From: Clostridia bacterium
GTDB taxonomy: Bacteria; Bacillota; Clostridia; Oscillospirales; QAKW01
NCBI GenBank assembly: GCA_017464525.1
Contig: JAFTZM010000034.1
Location: forward strand, 81,817 to 139,750
Direction of reading: 5' to 3'
Length of the DNA: 57,934 nt
Shown: in pieces, positions 40,227 through 48,880 of the stretch
How the letters are laid out: each line of letters begins with the position of its first letter
Numbering within the stretch: the stretch's first letter is position 1
Position numbers and translations under genes: made by a program
Notes under the pieces: model-generated
The model's database searches: none
Told to the model about the DNA's origin: nothing
The model's input: only the letters and a program-made list of their open reading frames with translations

Positions 40227-42209
40227 TTACTCCTTATTGTTCTTGATAAGTTCTATGAGCCGTTCCCGAACCTCGGAAAGCTCCATATCCTTGATCTGGG
40301 CTCCGGCCGACGAACGGTGACCGCCGCCGCCCAGCTGCTCCAGAATGGTCTGCACATTATAAGTGGCATCGCAGCGGCCGGAGATATGCACCTGATCCCC
40401 TGCCCGGTACACCACAAAGGCACCGGTAATATCTGCCACATTCAAAAGCTCATCCGCCGCCTTGGCAGCGATGACCTTGATACCCTCAAAGGGCTCCTTA
40501 TCCCAGCAGGCTACCGCAATATGGTCGGTGACCATCTCCACGCTGCTGATCATCTCCATCTGCTTGCGGTAGGATTGCAGGTCGTTTTTAAAGAACCGGC
40601 GGATCTCCTGAGGATCGGCTCCTGCTTTCCGCAGGGTGGCCGCCGCCTCGAAGGTGCGGGAGCCGGTGCGCTCGGTAAAGTTTTTTGTATCCAGAATGAT
40701 GCCGGCCAGCAAGACCTGCGCCTCCACCTTACTCAGGCGGCAACGCTTGACATTTTCGCTCAGCTCGGTGACCATTTCGCTGCTGGAGGATGCATTGGGT
40801 TCGTGGAAGGAGACCACCGTATCGGTGATGACCCCCTCTACTGCCCGGCGGTGATGGTCAATGACCACCACATCCCGGAAGAACCGCAGCACCCGCTCAC
40901 TTTCAATATAATCCAGATCGTGGGTATCCACCACCACCAGCAGGGCATTTTCAGCCATGGCCCGGGTCACATGGGAGACCTCGCTAAAGGCATCCCGGTA
41001 ATCGGTCTCCATCAGCATATCCAGCATATCCTGGCAGAGATTTTCCTGCGCGTTATAGATAATATGGGGGGTCTTACCCAAGGCGGAAACGATCTTTGCC
41101 ACCCCCACCGAGCCGCCAATGCAATCCAGATCGGCATACTTATGGCCCATAATAAATACGTGATCCACCCGTTCGATCTGGGCGGTCAGCGCCTCTGCCA
41201 CCAGCCGCACCTTGACCCGCTTGCGGCGATTGCCGCTTTCGGAATTGCCGCCGTAGAAATCGTAGCGCTCCTTTTCCGCATCGGTCACCGCCGCCTGGTC
41301 GCCGCCCCGGGACAGGGCCAGATCCAAGGCGCTGCGGGCCGCATCGTCGGTCTTGAGCAGGTCGCCGTTGCCGATGGCCACGCCCACCGAAAGGGTGGCA
41401 TGGAGCACACCCTCGATGCGGATATCCTTGATCTCATTCAAGATACGGAATTTGGTCTCCTTCAGGGTATCCAGATACCGCCGCTCGAAAAGGATCATAT
41501 ACTTATCCGTTTCCGGCTTCATGACCATGCCGTTCAGCAGCTTGGCAAGCTGCCGCACCCGTACATCCACCCGGGTCACAAAATTGGTCTTTTGCAGGGC
41601 GGTCACATTTTCGGGGATCTCGTCGTAGGAATCCAGCAGGAAGTAGGCGACGCAAAGGGTATCCCCTTTCAGCTGATGGATCTGCTCATGAAGGGTATGG
41701 TTATCCATCCAATAGACGGCATAGAAGTGGTTCTTGCCCTCTTCCCCCTGGCTGAGCAGGTAAACGGTATATTTTTTATCGGCAAAGGTGATATCGTACT
41801 TTCCGCTCTGGTGCTTTTTTATCTTATCAAAGGTAATATTTTTGCTGATGGCCTGCACCTTTTTGCCGAAGATCTCATGGATATTTCCATCGTGCAACAC
41901 CTGGTGAAACAGCTCGTTATACCAGATGATCTCCCCCTTTTCATTCAGCAAGGTAATAGGCATGGGGAAATTGGTGAGATTTTCCCGGGTGGCCTCATCC
42001 AGATAAGAGGTGATATTCTGCAGGTAGGAATAGATATGCCGATTGCGCTTTTCCATGGTGAGCAGGTTAAAGATGATGAACACCGCTGTAAAGGCCAGCT
42101 CCACCAGCCCCCACCAGAACTGCATAGCCATGGTGATCAGCGAAAAGGCCACCAGGCATACATACAGCACGATCTCTCCCCGGGATATATTGATTTTAAA
42201 TGATTTCAT
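40227..42209 (-). CDS. gdpP: Cyclic-di-AMP phosphodiesterase GdpP
   Basis: A 660-residue membrane protein that lowers c-di-AMP. Two N-terminal membrane segments (about 11-52) are followed by a PAS-like domain, a degenerate GGDEF domain and a DHH/DHHA1 module with [31 protein letters not shown] and [12 protein letters not shown] start at ATG 42209, ten bases after GGGAG; a longer frame runs into the yybS gene. It follows yybS and precedes rplI. Confidence 0.95.
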   Translation of the reverse strand: MKSFKINISRGEIVLYVCLVAFSLITMAMQFWWGLVELAFTAVFIIFNLLTMEKRNRHIYSYLQNITSYLDEATRENLTNFPMPITLLNEKGEIIWYNELFHQVLHDGNIHEIFGKKVQAISKNITFDKIKKHQSGKYDITFADKKYTVYLLSQGEEGKNHFYAVYWMDNHTLHEQIHQLKGDTLCVAYFLLDSYDEIPENVTALQKTNFVTRVDVRVRQLAKLLNGMVMKPETDKYMILFERRYLDTLKETKFRILNEIKDIRIEGVLHATLSVGVAIGNGDLLKTDDAARSALDLALSRGGDQAAVTDAEKERYDFYGGNSESGNRRKRVKVRLVAEALTAQIERVDHVFIMGHKYADLDCIGGSVGVAKIVSALGKTPHIIYNAQENLCQDMLDMLMETDYRDAFSEVSHVTRAMAENALLVVVDTHDLDYIESERVLRFFRDVVVIDHHRRAVEGVITDTVVSFHEPNASSSSEMVTELSENVKRCRLSKVEAQVLLAGIILDTKNFTERTGSRTFEAAATLRKAGADPQEIRRFFKNDLQSYRKQMEMISSVEMVTDHIAVACWDKEPFEGIKVIAAKAADELLNVADITGAFVVYRAGDQVHISGRCDATYNVQTILEQLGGGGHRSSAGAQIKDMELSEVRERLIELIKNNKE

Positions 42210-42228
42210 CGAAAATGAACTCCCGATC

Positions 42229-43224
42229 TCAATTTTTGGCCGGTTTCCGGGGCGACACAATGCACCACAGCCCCACACACATCAGAATGGAATAGGGGCT
42301 GAGCAGCACATTCCCCACCGAGAAGAAGGCCATTGCAAAGAGCAGCATTGCCACGATCCAGCCCAAGGCAGGCGCCAAGCCCTTTTTGCGCATCCACCGC
42401 AGCAGATAATACACCGCCGCCAACACAAAGAAGAAACCAAAAAGATCCAGTACTGCTTTTAAGGTCTGGTACAACTGATCCGGCATAAACATCAGCAGCA
42501 CATAGGCGATCATATAAAACATACTGACCCCCTTGGAAGGAAGCAGTGCCTCCCAACTGCCCAGCCAGCGATGCTCCGCCGGCAGGGAACGGTCGGCCAG
42601 AAAGATCCCCAAGAAGTAAGCACCCACCAGGGCATATGCCACCACGGTCACCAGATAAAAGCCCATATAGCTTTTGCCGGCATGAAGCTGCTCAAAGGCC
42701 GCCTGGAACTGCTGGGGCAGCGCACCGCCGTACACCTCAGCATAGACCTGCTCCATCTGATCCACCATCAAGCCGTAGCGGTAAGCCACCCGCTCGGTAA
42801 CAGCCGAGAGCTGCCAGGAGCCGAAATGAAGCTTACTGTAGACCAGCACGCCGCCCAGCCAGAAAAGCCCGGCGGTAGGCAGGGCATAGGAAGAAAGAGG
42901 GCAAAGCTTCTGCAGGCGGGGCCAGAAGAAGGTCACCGCCAGCGGCCCGCCGAAGCAGAGAAACCAGGTGAGCAGCGTAGTCGCCGTATGCTGAGAAGCA
43001 TAGTACAGCAGCGGAAGGCAGGCCCCCGCCGTGAGCCAGGCAGGCAAGGTGCCCAGCTGGCGATAGCCGTACAGCAGCAGAGACGGCACCGAAACGATGG
43101 CCCCCAGCAGCACGGCGGCATAATTCATGCCGAAGCCGCCCGACCGATAAAGGCTGCCCATATACAGCTGGATCAGCAGGATCACGCCGAAGCCGATCCA
43201 GCCCTTAAATTGCAGCTTTTTCAT
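42229..43224 (-). CDS. yybS: YybS-family membrane protein (DUF2232)
   Basis: A 331-residue integral membrane protein with about eight hydrophobic segments. It is named mainly by context: in Firmicutes a DUF2232 protein precedes gdpP-rplI-dnaB exactly as here, and the topology fits. Family members resemble ECF-type transporter S-components; a substrate is unknown. Its start overlaps rpiB by four bases. Confidence 0.8.
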   Translation of the reverse strand: MKKLQFKGWIGFGVILLIQLYMGSLYRSGGFGMNYAAVLLGAIVSVPSLLLYGYRQLGTLPAWLTAGACLPLLYYASQHTATTLLTWFLCFGGPLAVTFFWPRLQKLCPLSSYALPTAGLFWLGGVLVYSKLHFGSWQLSAVTERVAYRYGLMVDQMEQVYAEVYGGALPQQFQAAFEQLHAGKSYMGFYLVTVVAYALVGAYFLGIFLADRSLPAEHRWLGSWEALLPSKGVSMFYMIAYVLLMFMPDQLYQTLKAVLDLFGFFFVLAAVYYLLRWMRKKGLAPALGWIVAMLLFAMAFFSVGNVLLSPYSILMCVGLWCIVSPRKPAKN

Positions 43225-43670
43225 TTGAACTGCTCGTTTTCCTTAGCGATAATGGCGTTGACCCGGCGCTCATGGCGGCCGCCGGCCTCAAACTCCGCGG
43301 AGAAATATTCCTCCACGATCTTCAGCGCCAGCTCGATGCCCAGTACCCGGGCTCCCATGCACAGCACGTTGCTGTTATTGTGCACAACAGTCATCTTGGC
43401 AGAATAGCAATCGTTGCAGACCGAGGCGCGGATACCCCGCACCTTATTGGCGGCCATGCTCATGCCGATGCCGGTACCGCAGATCAAGATCCCCTTTTCT
43501 GCATCGCCGGCAGCAACGGTCTCGGCCACCAGAAAAGCAGCGTCGGTATAATCGCAGCCGTCGATAGTGCCGTCGTAGATGATCTTATTCTCTACACCCA
43601 TTTCATTCAATTTTTCGGAAATGATGGGAAGCCATTCGGTTCCCGCTTTGTCACAGCCCAGTACTACCAT
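43221..43670 (-). CDS. rpiB: Ribose 5-phosphate isomerase B
   Basis: A 149-residue RpiB/LacAB-family isomerase interconverting ribose and ribulose 5-phosphates. The signature GILICGTGIGMSMAANK (active-site Cys and phosphate loop) is followed by IRASVCND and the C-terminal ALKIVEEYFSAEFEAGGRH. It overlaps tsaB by 20 bases. Confidence 0.95.
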   Translation of the reverse strand: MVVLGCDKAGTEWLPIISEKLNEMGVENKIIYDGTIDGCDYTDAAFLVAETVAAGDAEKGILICGTGIGMSMAANKVRGIRASVCNDCYSAKMTVVHNNSNVLCMGARVLGIELALKIVEEYFSAEFEAGGRHERRVNAIIAKENEQFK

Positions 43671-44346
43671 TTTTTTCTTTCTCCTTTTTCTCTTGATATT
43701 CCCGCTCCGCCTGGGAGAGCCTTAAATAAGAAGGCACCAGCCGCTCAGGCGGGATCGGATCCAAAAACGCAGCGGCGTGCGCCACGCTTCTTCCCAGTAT
43801 ATGATTTTCCCGGCTCATGATGACCCGGTCGCCATCGCTGACCTGCTCCAGCAGGTAGGCACCGTTCCCCAAAAGAACGACCTTTCCTTCCAGCCCGCCG
43901 ATCAGCGCTTCCGCTTCCTCCACCGAGCAGGCCCGATCCTCGATCACCTGCACCGGCTTGCCCGCCTCAAAGGCATAGGCCCCCATATAGACCTGCTTTC
44001 GGCGGGCATCCAGAAGGGATACGGCGATCCGCCCGCTATCCTTTTCATTACAGGCCAGCGCCATCAGGGTAGGTACCGCATAGCAGGGGCGGCCCAACGC
44101 CATCCCCTTCACCAGCGCAGCGCCGATGCGCAGCCCCGTAAAGGAGCCGGGACCGCTCGTTACCGCAAAGGCATCGATCTCCTTTAAGGAGATCCCCGCT
44201 TTTTTCAGGGTCTCATCGGTGAGGGGCAGCAGCGTCTGGCTGTGGGTCAGCCCTTCGTCTGCAAAGCCCTCCGCTAAAACAGCCCCCTCCTCACTGACCG
44301 CAACGGCGGCGGTGGTTCCGGCGCTATCGATACTCAGCAGCTTCAT
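43651..44346 (-). CDS. tsaB: tRNA threonylcarbamoyladenosine biosynthesis protein TsaB
   Basis: A 231-residue ASKHA-fold protein that partners TsaD and TsaE in making t6A37 of tRNA. It has the N-terminal KLLSIDSAGTTAAVAV, the LTHSQTLLP segment and AVTSGPGSFTGLRIG. The start is ATG 44346, overlapping tsaE (ATGA); a longer upstream frame covers tsaE sequence. tsaD is not in the window. Confidence 0.95.
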   Translation of the reverse strand: MKLLSIDSAGTTAAVAVSEEGAVLAEGFADEGLTHSQTLLPLTDETLKKAGISLKEIDAFAVTSGPGSFTGLRIGAALVKGMALGRPCYAVPTLMALACNEKDSGRIAVSLLDARRKQVYMGAYAFEAGKPVQVIEDRACSVEEAEALIGGLEGKVVLLGNGAYLLEQVSDGDRVIMSRENHILGRSVAHAAAFLDPIPPERLVPSYLRLSQAEREYQEKKEKEKNGSTGL

Positions 44347-44762
44347 AATCCATTCTCCAATCTGATGATCCGGCCCTCCCCATGATAGGAGAGGGTGATG
44401 CGCCAGGCATCCTCCGGCAGAAGATCCTCTATATTCTCGCTCCATTCGATGAGCAGCAGCCCGTTGCCCAGATAATCATAATAGCCGGTGCTGAAGAGGC
44501 TGTCCTCCCCATCCACCCGATACATATCAAAATGATAGACCGGAAAGGGGCCGGTATGATATTCATGAACCATGGCAAAGGTAGGGCTGGTGACCTCATC
44601 CTTCACCCCGAGGGCAGCGCAGAGATACCGGGTGAAGGTGGTCTTTCCCGCGCCCAGATCCCCGAAATAAGCGATCACCTCCCGACCCTGCAGCAGCCCG
44701 GCGATCTCGCCCGCTGCTTTTTCGGTATCGGCAAGAGTATGGCAGATAAAGGTTTTTTCCAT
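44343..44762 (-). CDS. tsaE: tRNA threonylcarbamoyladenosine biosynthesis ATPase TsaE
   Basis: A 139-residue P-loop ATPase of the t6A pathway. Walker A is FGDLGAGKTTFTR (about 35-47), followed by VTSPTFAMVHEY, the YHFDMYR segment and LLLIEWSENI. It is the first gene of the ten-gene leftward operon ending at ftsH, with GAGGAATCAG before its ATG. Confidence 0.95.
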   Translation of the reverse strand: MEKTFICHTLADTEKAAGEIAGLLQGREVIAYFGDLGAGKTTFTRYLCAALGVKDEVTSPTFAMVHEYHTGPFPVYHFDMYRVDGEDSLFSTGYYDYLGNGLLLIEWSENIEDLLPEDAWRITLSYHGEGRIIRLENGL

Positions 44763-44793
44763 TCTGATTCCTCACATATTTAATCAGTATTGT

Positions 44794-44852
44794 ATTATAA
44801 CATATATAATATCTATTTGCAAGTTGAAAAAAGCCATTATCTGTGTTATAAT
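44794..44852. promoter_or_regulatory. Back-to-back promoters for the tsaE operon and rodA
   Basis: Leftward: TTGCAA (44817-44822), 17 bases, TATAAT (44794-44799). Rightward: TTGAAA (44824-44829), 17 bases, TATAAT (44847-44852). The two -35 boxes are separated by a single base. Confidence 0.8.
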
Positions 44853-44881
44853 AATAAAAATATTTTGAAAGGAGGGCCTGC

Positions 44882-46006
44882 ATGGAGCAAGTAAAATTAT
44901 TTCTCCTGCACGTTGCCAAACGGATCGATTGGATCTTAGGGGCGCTGATCTTGGCAGCCAGCGGCTTTGGACTGGTGGTTATCCATACCGCCACCGCCAC
45001 CTACGGCTCCAACCGGATGATGATCGTGCAGATCTTCGGCATTCTGGCCGGGCTGTTTATGTGCTTGGTGCTGCTCACCTTAGAGCACGAAAATCTGGCC
45101 CGCTTTTCAGTTCCCATCTATATTCTTTGTATTCTGCTGCTGGTATTCACCCTTATTTTCGGCCAGGAGATCAACGGCAATAAAAACTGGATCTCGCTGG
45201 GCCCTATCAACATCCAGCCCTCGGAATTTGTGAAGATCGGGTTTATCCTCACCTTTGCCCGGCACCTGTCCCAGGTGCGGGAATATATCAATAACATCCG
45301 GGCCCTGGTTCCTCTGGCGCTGCATTTTGCGGTGATCGCCGGGCTGGTGATCCTCAGCGGCGATCTCGGTACCACCCTGGTATTCCTCTTCATCTGCCTG
45401 GCCATGCTGCTGGCGGCAGGGCTCCATTGGGGCTTTTTTTTAGGAGGCTTTACCGTGATTGGCATCGCCGCCCCCTTCATCTTTGATAATCTGGCTACCT
45501 ACCAGCAGATGCGGATCCTGGCGGTCTACGACCCCTCCCTGGATCCCATGGGCTTTGGCTACCACACCATCCAGAGCAAGATCGCGCTGGGCAGCGGCGG
45601 GCTGACCGGCTCCGGTATCGGAGAAGGGATCCAAACTCAATACAGTATCCTCCCCGAAAAGCATACCGATTTCATCTTTGCTGTATGCGGCGAGGAGCTG
45701 GGCTATATCGGCTGCTTCCTGGTCATCGCGCTGGAGGTGGCCATTATCCTGCGGCTGATCTATGTAGCCTATCACGCGGCCAACCATATGGGCTGCTTCA
45801 TCTGCATCGGGCTGGCCGCCATGCTCTTTTTCCAGGCAGCGGAAAACATCGGGATGTGCCTTGGGCTGCTGCCGGTCATCGGCATCACCCTCCCCTTCTT
45901 CAGCTACGGCGGCTCCTCGGTGCTGGCGCTGTGTATGTCCATGGGGCTGGCGATGTCTGTGAATGCAGGCAGGCAAAAAGAACACTTCTTCAAGGAGAAG
46001 CCGTAA
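44882..46006 (+). CDS. rodA: RodA-type SEDS peptidoglycan polymerase
   Basis: A 374-residue SEDS-family membrane protein with about ten hydrophobic segments, polymerising glycan strands during elongation. Family motifs include NGNKNWISLGPINIQPSEFV, LSGDLGTTLVF, GSGGLTGSGIGEG, LPEKHTDFIFAV and PFFSYGGSS. ATG 44882 follows AAAGGAGGG. It stands alone, divergent from tsaE; no MreBCD or PBP2 gene is beside it. Confidence 0.95.
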   Translation: MEQVKLFLLHVAKRIDWILGALILAASGFGLVVIHTATATYGSNRMMIVQIFGILAGLFMCLVLLTLEHENLARFSVPIYILCILLLVFTLIFGQEINGNKNWISLGPINIQPSEFVKIGFILTFARHLSQVREYINNIRALVPLALHFAVIAGLVILSGDLGTTLVFLFICLAMLLAAGLHWGFFLGGFTVIGIAAPFIFDNLATYQQMRILAVYDPSLDPMGFGYHTIQSKIALGSGGLTGSGIGEGIQTQYSILPEKHTDFIFAVCGEELGYIGCFLVIALEVAIILRLIYVAYHAANHMGCFICIGLAAMLFFQAAENIGMCLGLLPVIGITLPFFSYGGSSVLALCMSMGLAMSVNAGRQKEHFFKEKP

Positions 46007-46177
46007 GGAGCTCGACCGCTATGCCGCCGATCTGGGGATCGAGCTGATTCCCTGTATCCAGACCTTCAGGCTGGGGCTGGGAAATATCCGGAAAAGAACG
46101 ACTTTCGGGAGCCGGCAGAGATCTACCGGGAGCACCTGGCGCACTGCCTCCTCCTTCCTTGCATATTGCAAATAAAA
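46007..46177 (+). pseudogene. Remnant of a GH20-type beta-N-acetylhexosaminidase
   Basis: Right after the rodA stop the sequence reads ELDRYAADLGIELIPCIQTF, closely matching a conserved barrel segment of GH20 hexosaminidases (usually followed by an AHL-type sequence). The similarity then breaks. In another frame the next bases read REPAEIYREHLAHC, perhaps from another part of the same gene. No start, ribosome site or complete domain remains. It is a small leftover, ending before a terminator. Confidence 0.55.
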
Positions 46178-46202
46178 ATGAGCCGATTTCGGCTCATTTT
46201 TT
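46174..46202. terminator. Bidirectional terminator
   Basis: AAAAATGAGCCG and CGGCTCATTTTT pair around a four-base loop, between the hexosaminidase remnant and convergent trmB. Confidence 0.88.
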
Positions 46203-46208
46203 GATGGT

Positions 46209-46865
46209 TTATTTCAGTATTTCATAGGTCTTTTCGGTGGGATATGCCACAAAGCGGTTGATAGGCGTACCCATGGAGGAAAACCGTTCCTCATACTCGG
46301 TCATGATATTGGGCGTATCGGTGTTATGGAGATCATAGGTCAGTTCCTCCAACCGGAAGCCAAGCTCCTGAAATTCCTCCACAGAAAAATCAAAGAGGGG
46401 GCGGTTATCGGTCTTGAAGCAGATCTTACCCTCTTTTTTCAAAAGAGGCAGGTAGGCCGCCACCATCCGGCGATGGGTCAGCCGGCGCTTGGCATAGCGC
46501 GCCTTAGGCCAAGGATCGGAAAAGTTCAGATAGATCACATCTGCGCACTCAGCGGGAAAAAATTCTGTTAAATTTCCGGCATCCAGGCAAAAGAACTTAA
46601 TATTTTTCAGTTCCTTCCGCTGGGCCTTTTCCATGGCCATCACCAGGCAATCAATGACCCGCTCAATGGAGATAAACTGCTTTTCCGGGTTCTGCTCCGC
46701 TAAAGTGACGATAAACCGACCCTTTCCGGAGCCGATCTCCATCTCCAGCGGCTTTTCCTGATCAAAATACTCATAAAAGCCCTCCGGAAGGCCTTCTGTC
46801 TCCACCGTATACTCTGCGCACCGCTCAAAACGGAGAGGGGCGTTTTTCTTTTTTCTTAATCGCAT
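46209..46865 (-). CDS. trmB: tRNA (guanine-N7-)-methyltransferase
   Basis: A 218-residue SAM-dependent enzyme making m7G46 in tRNA. The SAM-binding motif is MEIGSGKGRFIVTLAEQNP; the catalytic segment is NFSDPWPKARYAKRRL; FKTDNRPLFDFS follows. I start at ATG 46865, directly behind AAGGAGTTATT; a 22-residue longer frame lacks a ribosome site. Confidence 0.95.
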   Translation of the reverse strand: MRLRKKKNAPLRFERCAEYTVETEGLPEGFYEYFDQEKPLEMEIGSGKGRFIVTLAEQNPEKQFISIERVIDCLVMAMEKAQRKELKNIKFFCLDAGNLTEFFPAECADVIYLNFSDPWPKARYAKRRLTHRRMVAAYLPLLKKEGKICFKTDNRPLFDFSVEEFQELGFRLEELTYDLHNTDTPNIMTEYEERFSSMGTPINRFVAYPTEKTYEILK

Positions 46866-46940
46866 AATAACTCCTTGATATTTTTTTATTATTGTAACAT
46901 ATCTATGGATTTTTGCAATCATTTTTTCCATACTAACAGC

Positions 46941-47351
46941 ATGAGAGTAGAAGAATTGATGAGTAAACGATTATTTGCGCTGCCGGAGACCGCTACCGCA
47001 GAGGCCGCCGCCCGGCTGATGGCCAAGGAAGGAATCGGCCTTTTGCCGGTGTTGCAGAAGGGCCGGCTGGCAGGGGTGGTGACCGACCGGGACCTGACCA
47101 CCCGTTGCGTCGGAGCCGGGCGTTCCCCGGCCGAGACCGCCCTTGGGGAGATCATGACCAAAAAGGTATTCTGCGCCCGCCCGGAAGAAACGCTGCTAGA
47201 GGCGGCCCGCACTATGGCTATCCATCAGGTACGGCGGCTGCCGGTCTGCCGGAAGGGGAGCGTGGTGGGGGTGCTTTCGGTGAGCGATCTTGCCCGCCGG
47301 CCGGATACCGGCTTTGAGGCCGCTATGGCCATCTGCGAAGATTTCACTTGA
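46941..47351 (+). CDS. Tandem CBS-domain protein
   Basis: A 136-residue protein made of two CBS domains (residues 7-60 and 70-125), each with the GVVTDRDLT / GVLSVSDLA type of motif. Such pairs bind adenine nucleotides and act as energy sensors. No partner domain is fused. No Shine-Dalgarno precedes the ATG; a possible -10 (CATACT, 46929-46934) ends six bases upstream, so the message may be leaderless, though the -35 is poor. Confidence 0.85.
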   Translation: MRVEELMSKRLFALPETATAEAAARLMAKEGIGLLPVLQKGRLAGVVTDRDLTTRCVGAGRSPAETALGEIMTKKVFCARPEETLLEAARTMAIHQVRRLPVCRKGSVVGVLSVSDLARRPDTGFEAAMAICEDFT

Positions 47352-47467
47352 TTTTTGCCGGAAACCTGCTATAATTGAATTACTGCCACCGGGTAGTGTG
47401 ATGCAATGCATCCGTTTTTCACATCGTTAGGTCTTTGAAGATGTGAATACGGGTGCTTATTTTTTTG
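47348..47467 (+). promoter_or_regulatory. pnuC leader with promoter and terminator-type attenuator (candidate riboswitch)
   Basis: Promoter TTGATT (47348-47353), 16 bases, TATAAT (47370-47375). The RNA would start with hairpin ACTGCC/GGTAGT (47382-47397). Then GCATCCGT (47408-47415) pairs with ACGGGTGC (47449-47456), enclosing TTCACATC (47418-47425)/GATGTGAA (47440-47447), followed by a T7 run: an intrinsic terminator just before the pnuC ribosome site. GATGC (47400-47404) can alternatively pair with GCATC (47408-47412), breaking the terminator stem. A nine-codon frame (47401-47430) also exists. Confidence 0.6.
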
Positions 47468-47476
47468 GAGGGATCT

Positions 47477-48151
47477 ATGAACTATTTCACCAAAGGCGAA
47501 AAACTGCTCTGGGGTGCATCTGTCCTGCTTATCACCCTTTTCTTTCTGCTGTTTGACCGCTCCGGCTATCTGACCCTGGCCGCCTCGCTGATCGGAGCCA
47601 CCTCCCTGATCTTCAGCGCCAAGGGTAACCCCTTCGGGCAGCTGCTGATGATCCTCTTCAGCCTACTCTACGGCTTCATCTCCTATACCTTTTCCTATTA
47701 CGGCGAGATGATCACCTATCTGGGGATGACCGCCCCCATGGCGCTTTTCGCCCTGATCTCCTGGCTGCGCCACCCCTATAAGGGCAACCGGTCAGAGGTA
47801 GCTGTTAACCGGCTGAAAGCCCCGGAGGCAGGCCTGATGGTACTGCTCACCGGGGCGGTAACGGCGGTCTTCTATTTCATTTTAAAGGCCTTTCATACTG
47901 CCAATCTGCTGGCCAGCACCCTTTCGGTGGCCACCAGCTTTATGGCGGTATACCTGACCTTTCGCCGCAGCCCCTATTTTGCCCTGGCCTATGCCGCCAA
48001 CGACCTTGTGCTGATCCTTTTATGGAGCCTGGCCGCCCGGCATGAGCTCTCCTATCTTTCGGTGGTTGTCTGCTTTGCCATGTTTCTTTGTAACGATCTT
48101 TACGGCTTCATCAATTGGAAGCGAATACAAAATAACCAAAATAATGTCTGA
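47477..48151 (+). CDS. pnuC: PnuC-family nicotinamide riboside/vitamin transporter
   Basis: A 224-residue membrane protein with seven hydrophobic segments, fitting PnuC. Family features include LLYGFISYTFSYYGEMITY and the C-terminal aromatic/Asn segment FLCNDLYGFINWKRIQ. PnuC proteins move nicotinamide riboside or related vitamins (PnuT, PnuX) by facilitated diffusion with kinase trapping. ATG 47477 follows GGAGGG. The attenuator before it suggests metabolite control. A second PnuC-like gene lies at 52662. Confidence 0.85.
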   Translation: MNYFTKGEKLLWGASVLLITLFFLLFDRSGYLTLAASLIGATSLIFSAKGNPFGQLLMILFSLLYGFISYTFSYYGEMITYLGMTAPMALFALISWLRHPYKGNRSEVAVNRLKAPEAGLMVLLTGAVTAVFYFILKAFHTANLLASTLSVATSFMAVYLTFRRSPYFALAYAANDLVLILLWSLAARHELSYLSVVVCFAMFLCNDLYGFINWKRIQNNQNNV

Positions 48152-48192
48152 AACAAAGCGGGACTCGGATTTTTGGGCACTTTGACGGAGTT

Positions 48193-48212
48193 ATGTTACA
48201 CTTATGTAACAT
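48193..48212. promoter_or_regulatory. Perfect 20-base palindromic operator candidate
   Basis: ATGTTACA-CTTA-TGTAACAT is a perfect inverted repeat 13 bases upstream of the -35 box of the lipoprotein promoter. The arms are too short of T-rich downstream sequence to be a terminator on the plus strand. A dimeric regulator site is the simplest reading. Confidence 0.5.
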
Positions 48213-48225
48213 TTCGCCCAAAAAC

Positions 48226-48269
48226 TTGATTTTTCCCCGATCCATCCTGTACAATGGAATTACAGGAGG
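48226..48269 (+). promoter_or_regulatory. Lipoprotein gene promoter with inverted repeat over -10 and ribosome site
   Basis: TTGATT (48226-48231), 18 bases, TACAAT (48250-48255). CCTGTA (48246-48251) is inverted as TACAGG (48261-48266), which begins the very strong Shine-Dalgarno CAGGAGGTGATCC. This is a weaker form of the layout seen at 17993, 20814 and 50609. Confidence 0.5.
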
Positions 48270-48277
48270 TGATCCGG

Positions 48278-48880
48278 ATGAAAACAAGGCAAATAATTGC
48301 CATCCTTTTATTCCTATTGCTATTGACCGGCTGTGACCGCACAGAAGTTATGGAAATATCCTGCCCCGCCGGATATGTAGAGCAGGAGCCCATCTCCCAG
48401 GCCGTTTCCGATCTGCCGGAGAAGGTCACCCCGGCAGAGGCTTCGCCGGCTGTCTCCCTTATGCCGGGAGCAGAGGAGGCGGTGATTATGCGCTATGAAG
48501 AAGGCGTGCCCGCCAACAACTCCCAGACCCTCACCGGCAAGGACGCTGAAAAACTGACTCAGATCTTATTCAATCTGCCCTATGAAAGCGATATCTGCCT
48601 ATGTGCAAACTATGATTTTCTCCTTTATCCCGATTATTATGTAAGCTTTTCCGAAGGGTATGCCCGCCATAAAAAGGCCGATGGTCAATACGGCCAGACC
48701 CAGCTGACAGAGACCCAGCTGGAAAGTCTGCGGCAGATCATCGAGACCCTTCCTACAGAGGAGGCAGCGGTGCAAGATACCGATCCTGCGGTCTACACCC
48801 CGCCGCTGACCTTTACGGCCGCCCATAAAACCGGCATTGAACCGCAGCAGTTATGCCGGAACCGACGGCCAGACCTATGA
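48278..48880 (+). CDS. Putative lipoprotein, probably frameshifted at its C-terminus
   Basis: A 200-residue predicted lipoprotein with lipobox LLTGC (Cys19) after a hydrophobic signal. The mature part has a Pro/Glu-rich start and a domain with repeated Tyr (YESDICLCANYDFLLYPDYY, SFSEGYARHKKADG), resembling small extracytoplasmic domains near DUF4825-type proteins, but I cannot name it. The last 20 residues are arginine/glutamine-rich and unlike the rest, and the +1 frame is open beyond, so the true protein may continue to 49127. It starts at ATG 48278 behind a near-perfect Shine-Dalgarno. Confidence 0.6.
   Translation: MKTRQIIAILLFLLLLTGCDRTEVMEISCPAGYVEQEPISQAVSDLPEKVTPAEASPAVSLMPGAEEAVIMRYEEGVPANNSQTLTGKDAEKLTQILFNLPYESDICLCANYDFLLYPDYYVSFSEGYARHKKADGQYGQTQLTETQLESLRQIIETLPTEEAAVQDTDPAVYTPPLTFTAAHKTGIEPQQLCRNRRPDL

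Noticed and set aside
40317..42203. Long plus-strand open frame opposite gdpP
   Set aside because: Antisense shadow of a well-supported gene; no start signal and no domain.
42210..42278. 23-residue longer GdpP start
   Set aside because: It would overlap yybS coding sequence and lacks a ribosome site; ATG 42209 has GGGAG upstream.
44347..44445. 33-residue longer TsaB start
   Set aside because: The extension is tsaE sequence in another frame; ATG 44346 overlaps the tsaE stop as expected for coupled genes.
47401..47430. Leader peptide MQCIRFSHR as a gene
   Set aside because: Only nine codons, weak ribosome site and no run of one amino acid; kept only as an alternative explanation for the attenuator.
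47382..47456. TPP or FMN riboswitch before pnuC
   Set aside because: The CTGAGA and ACCTGATCTGG-type cores of TPP, and the FMN six-helix core, are not present; the leader is also too short.
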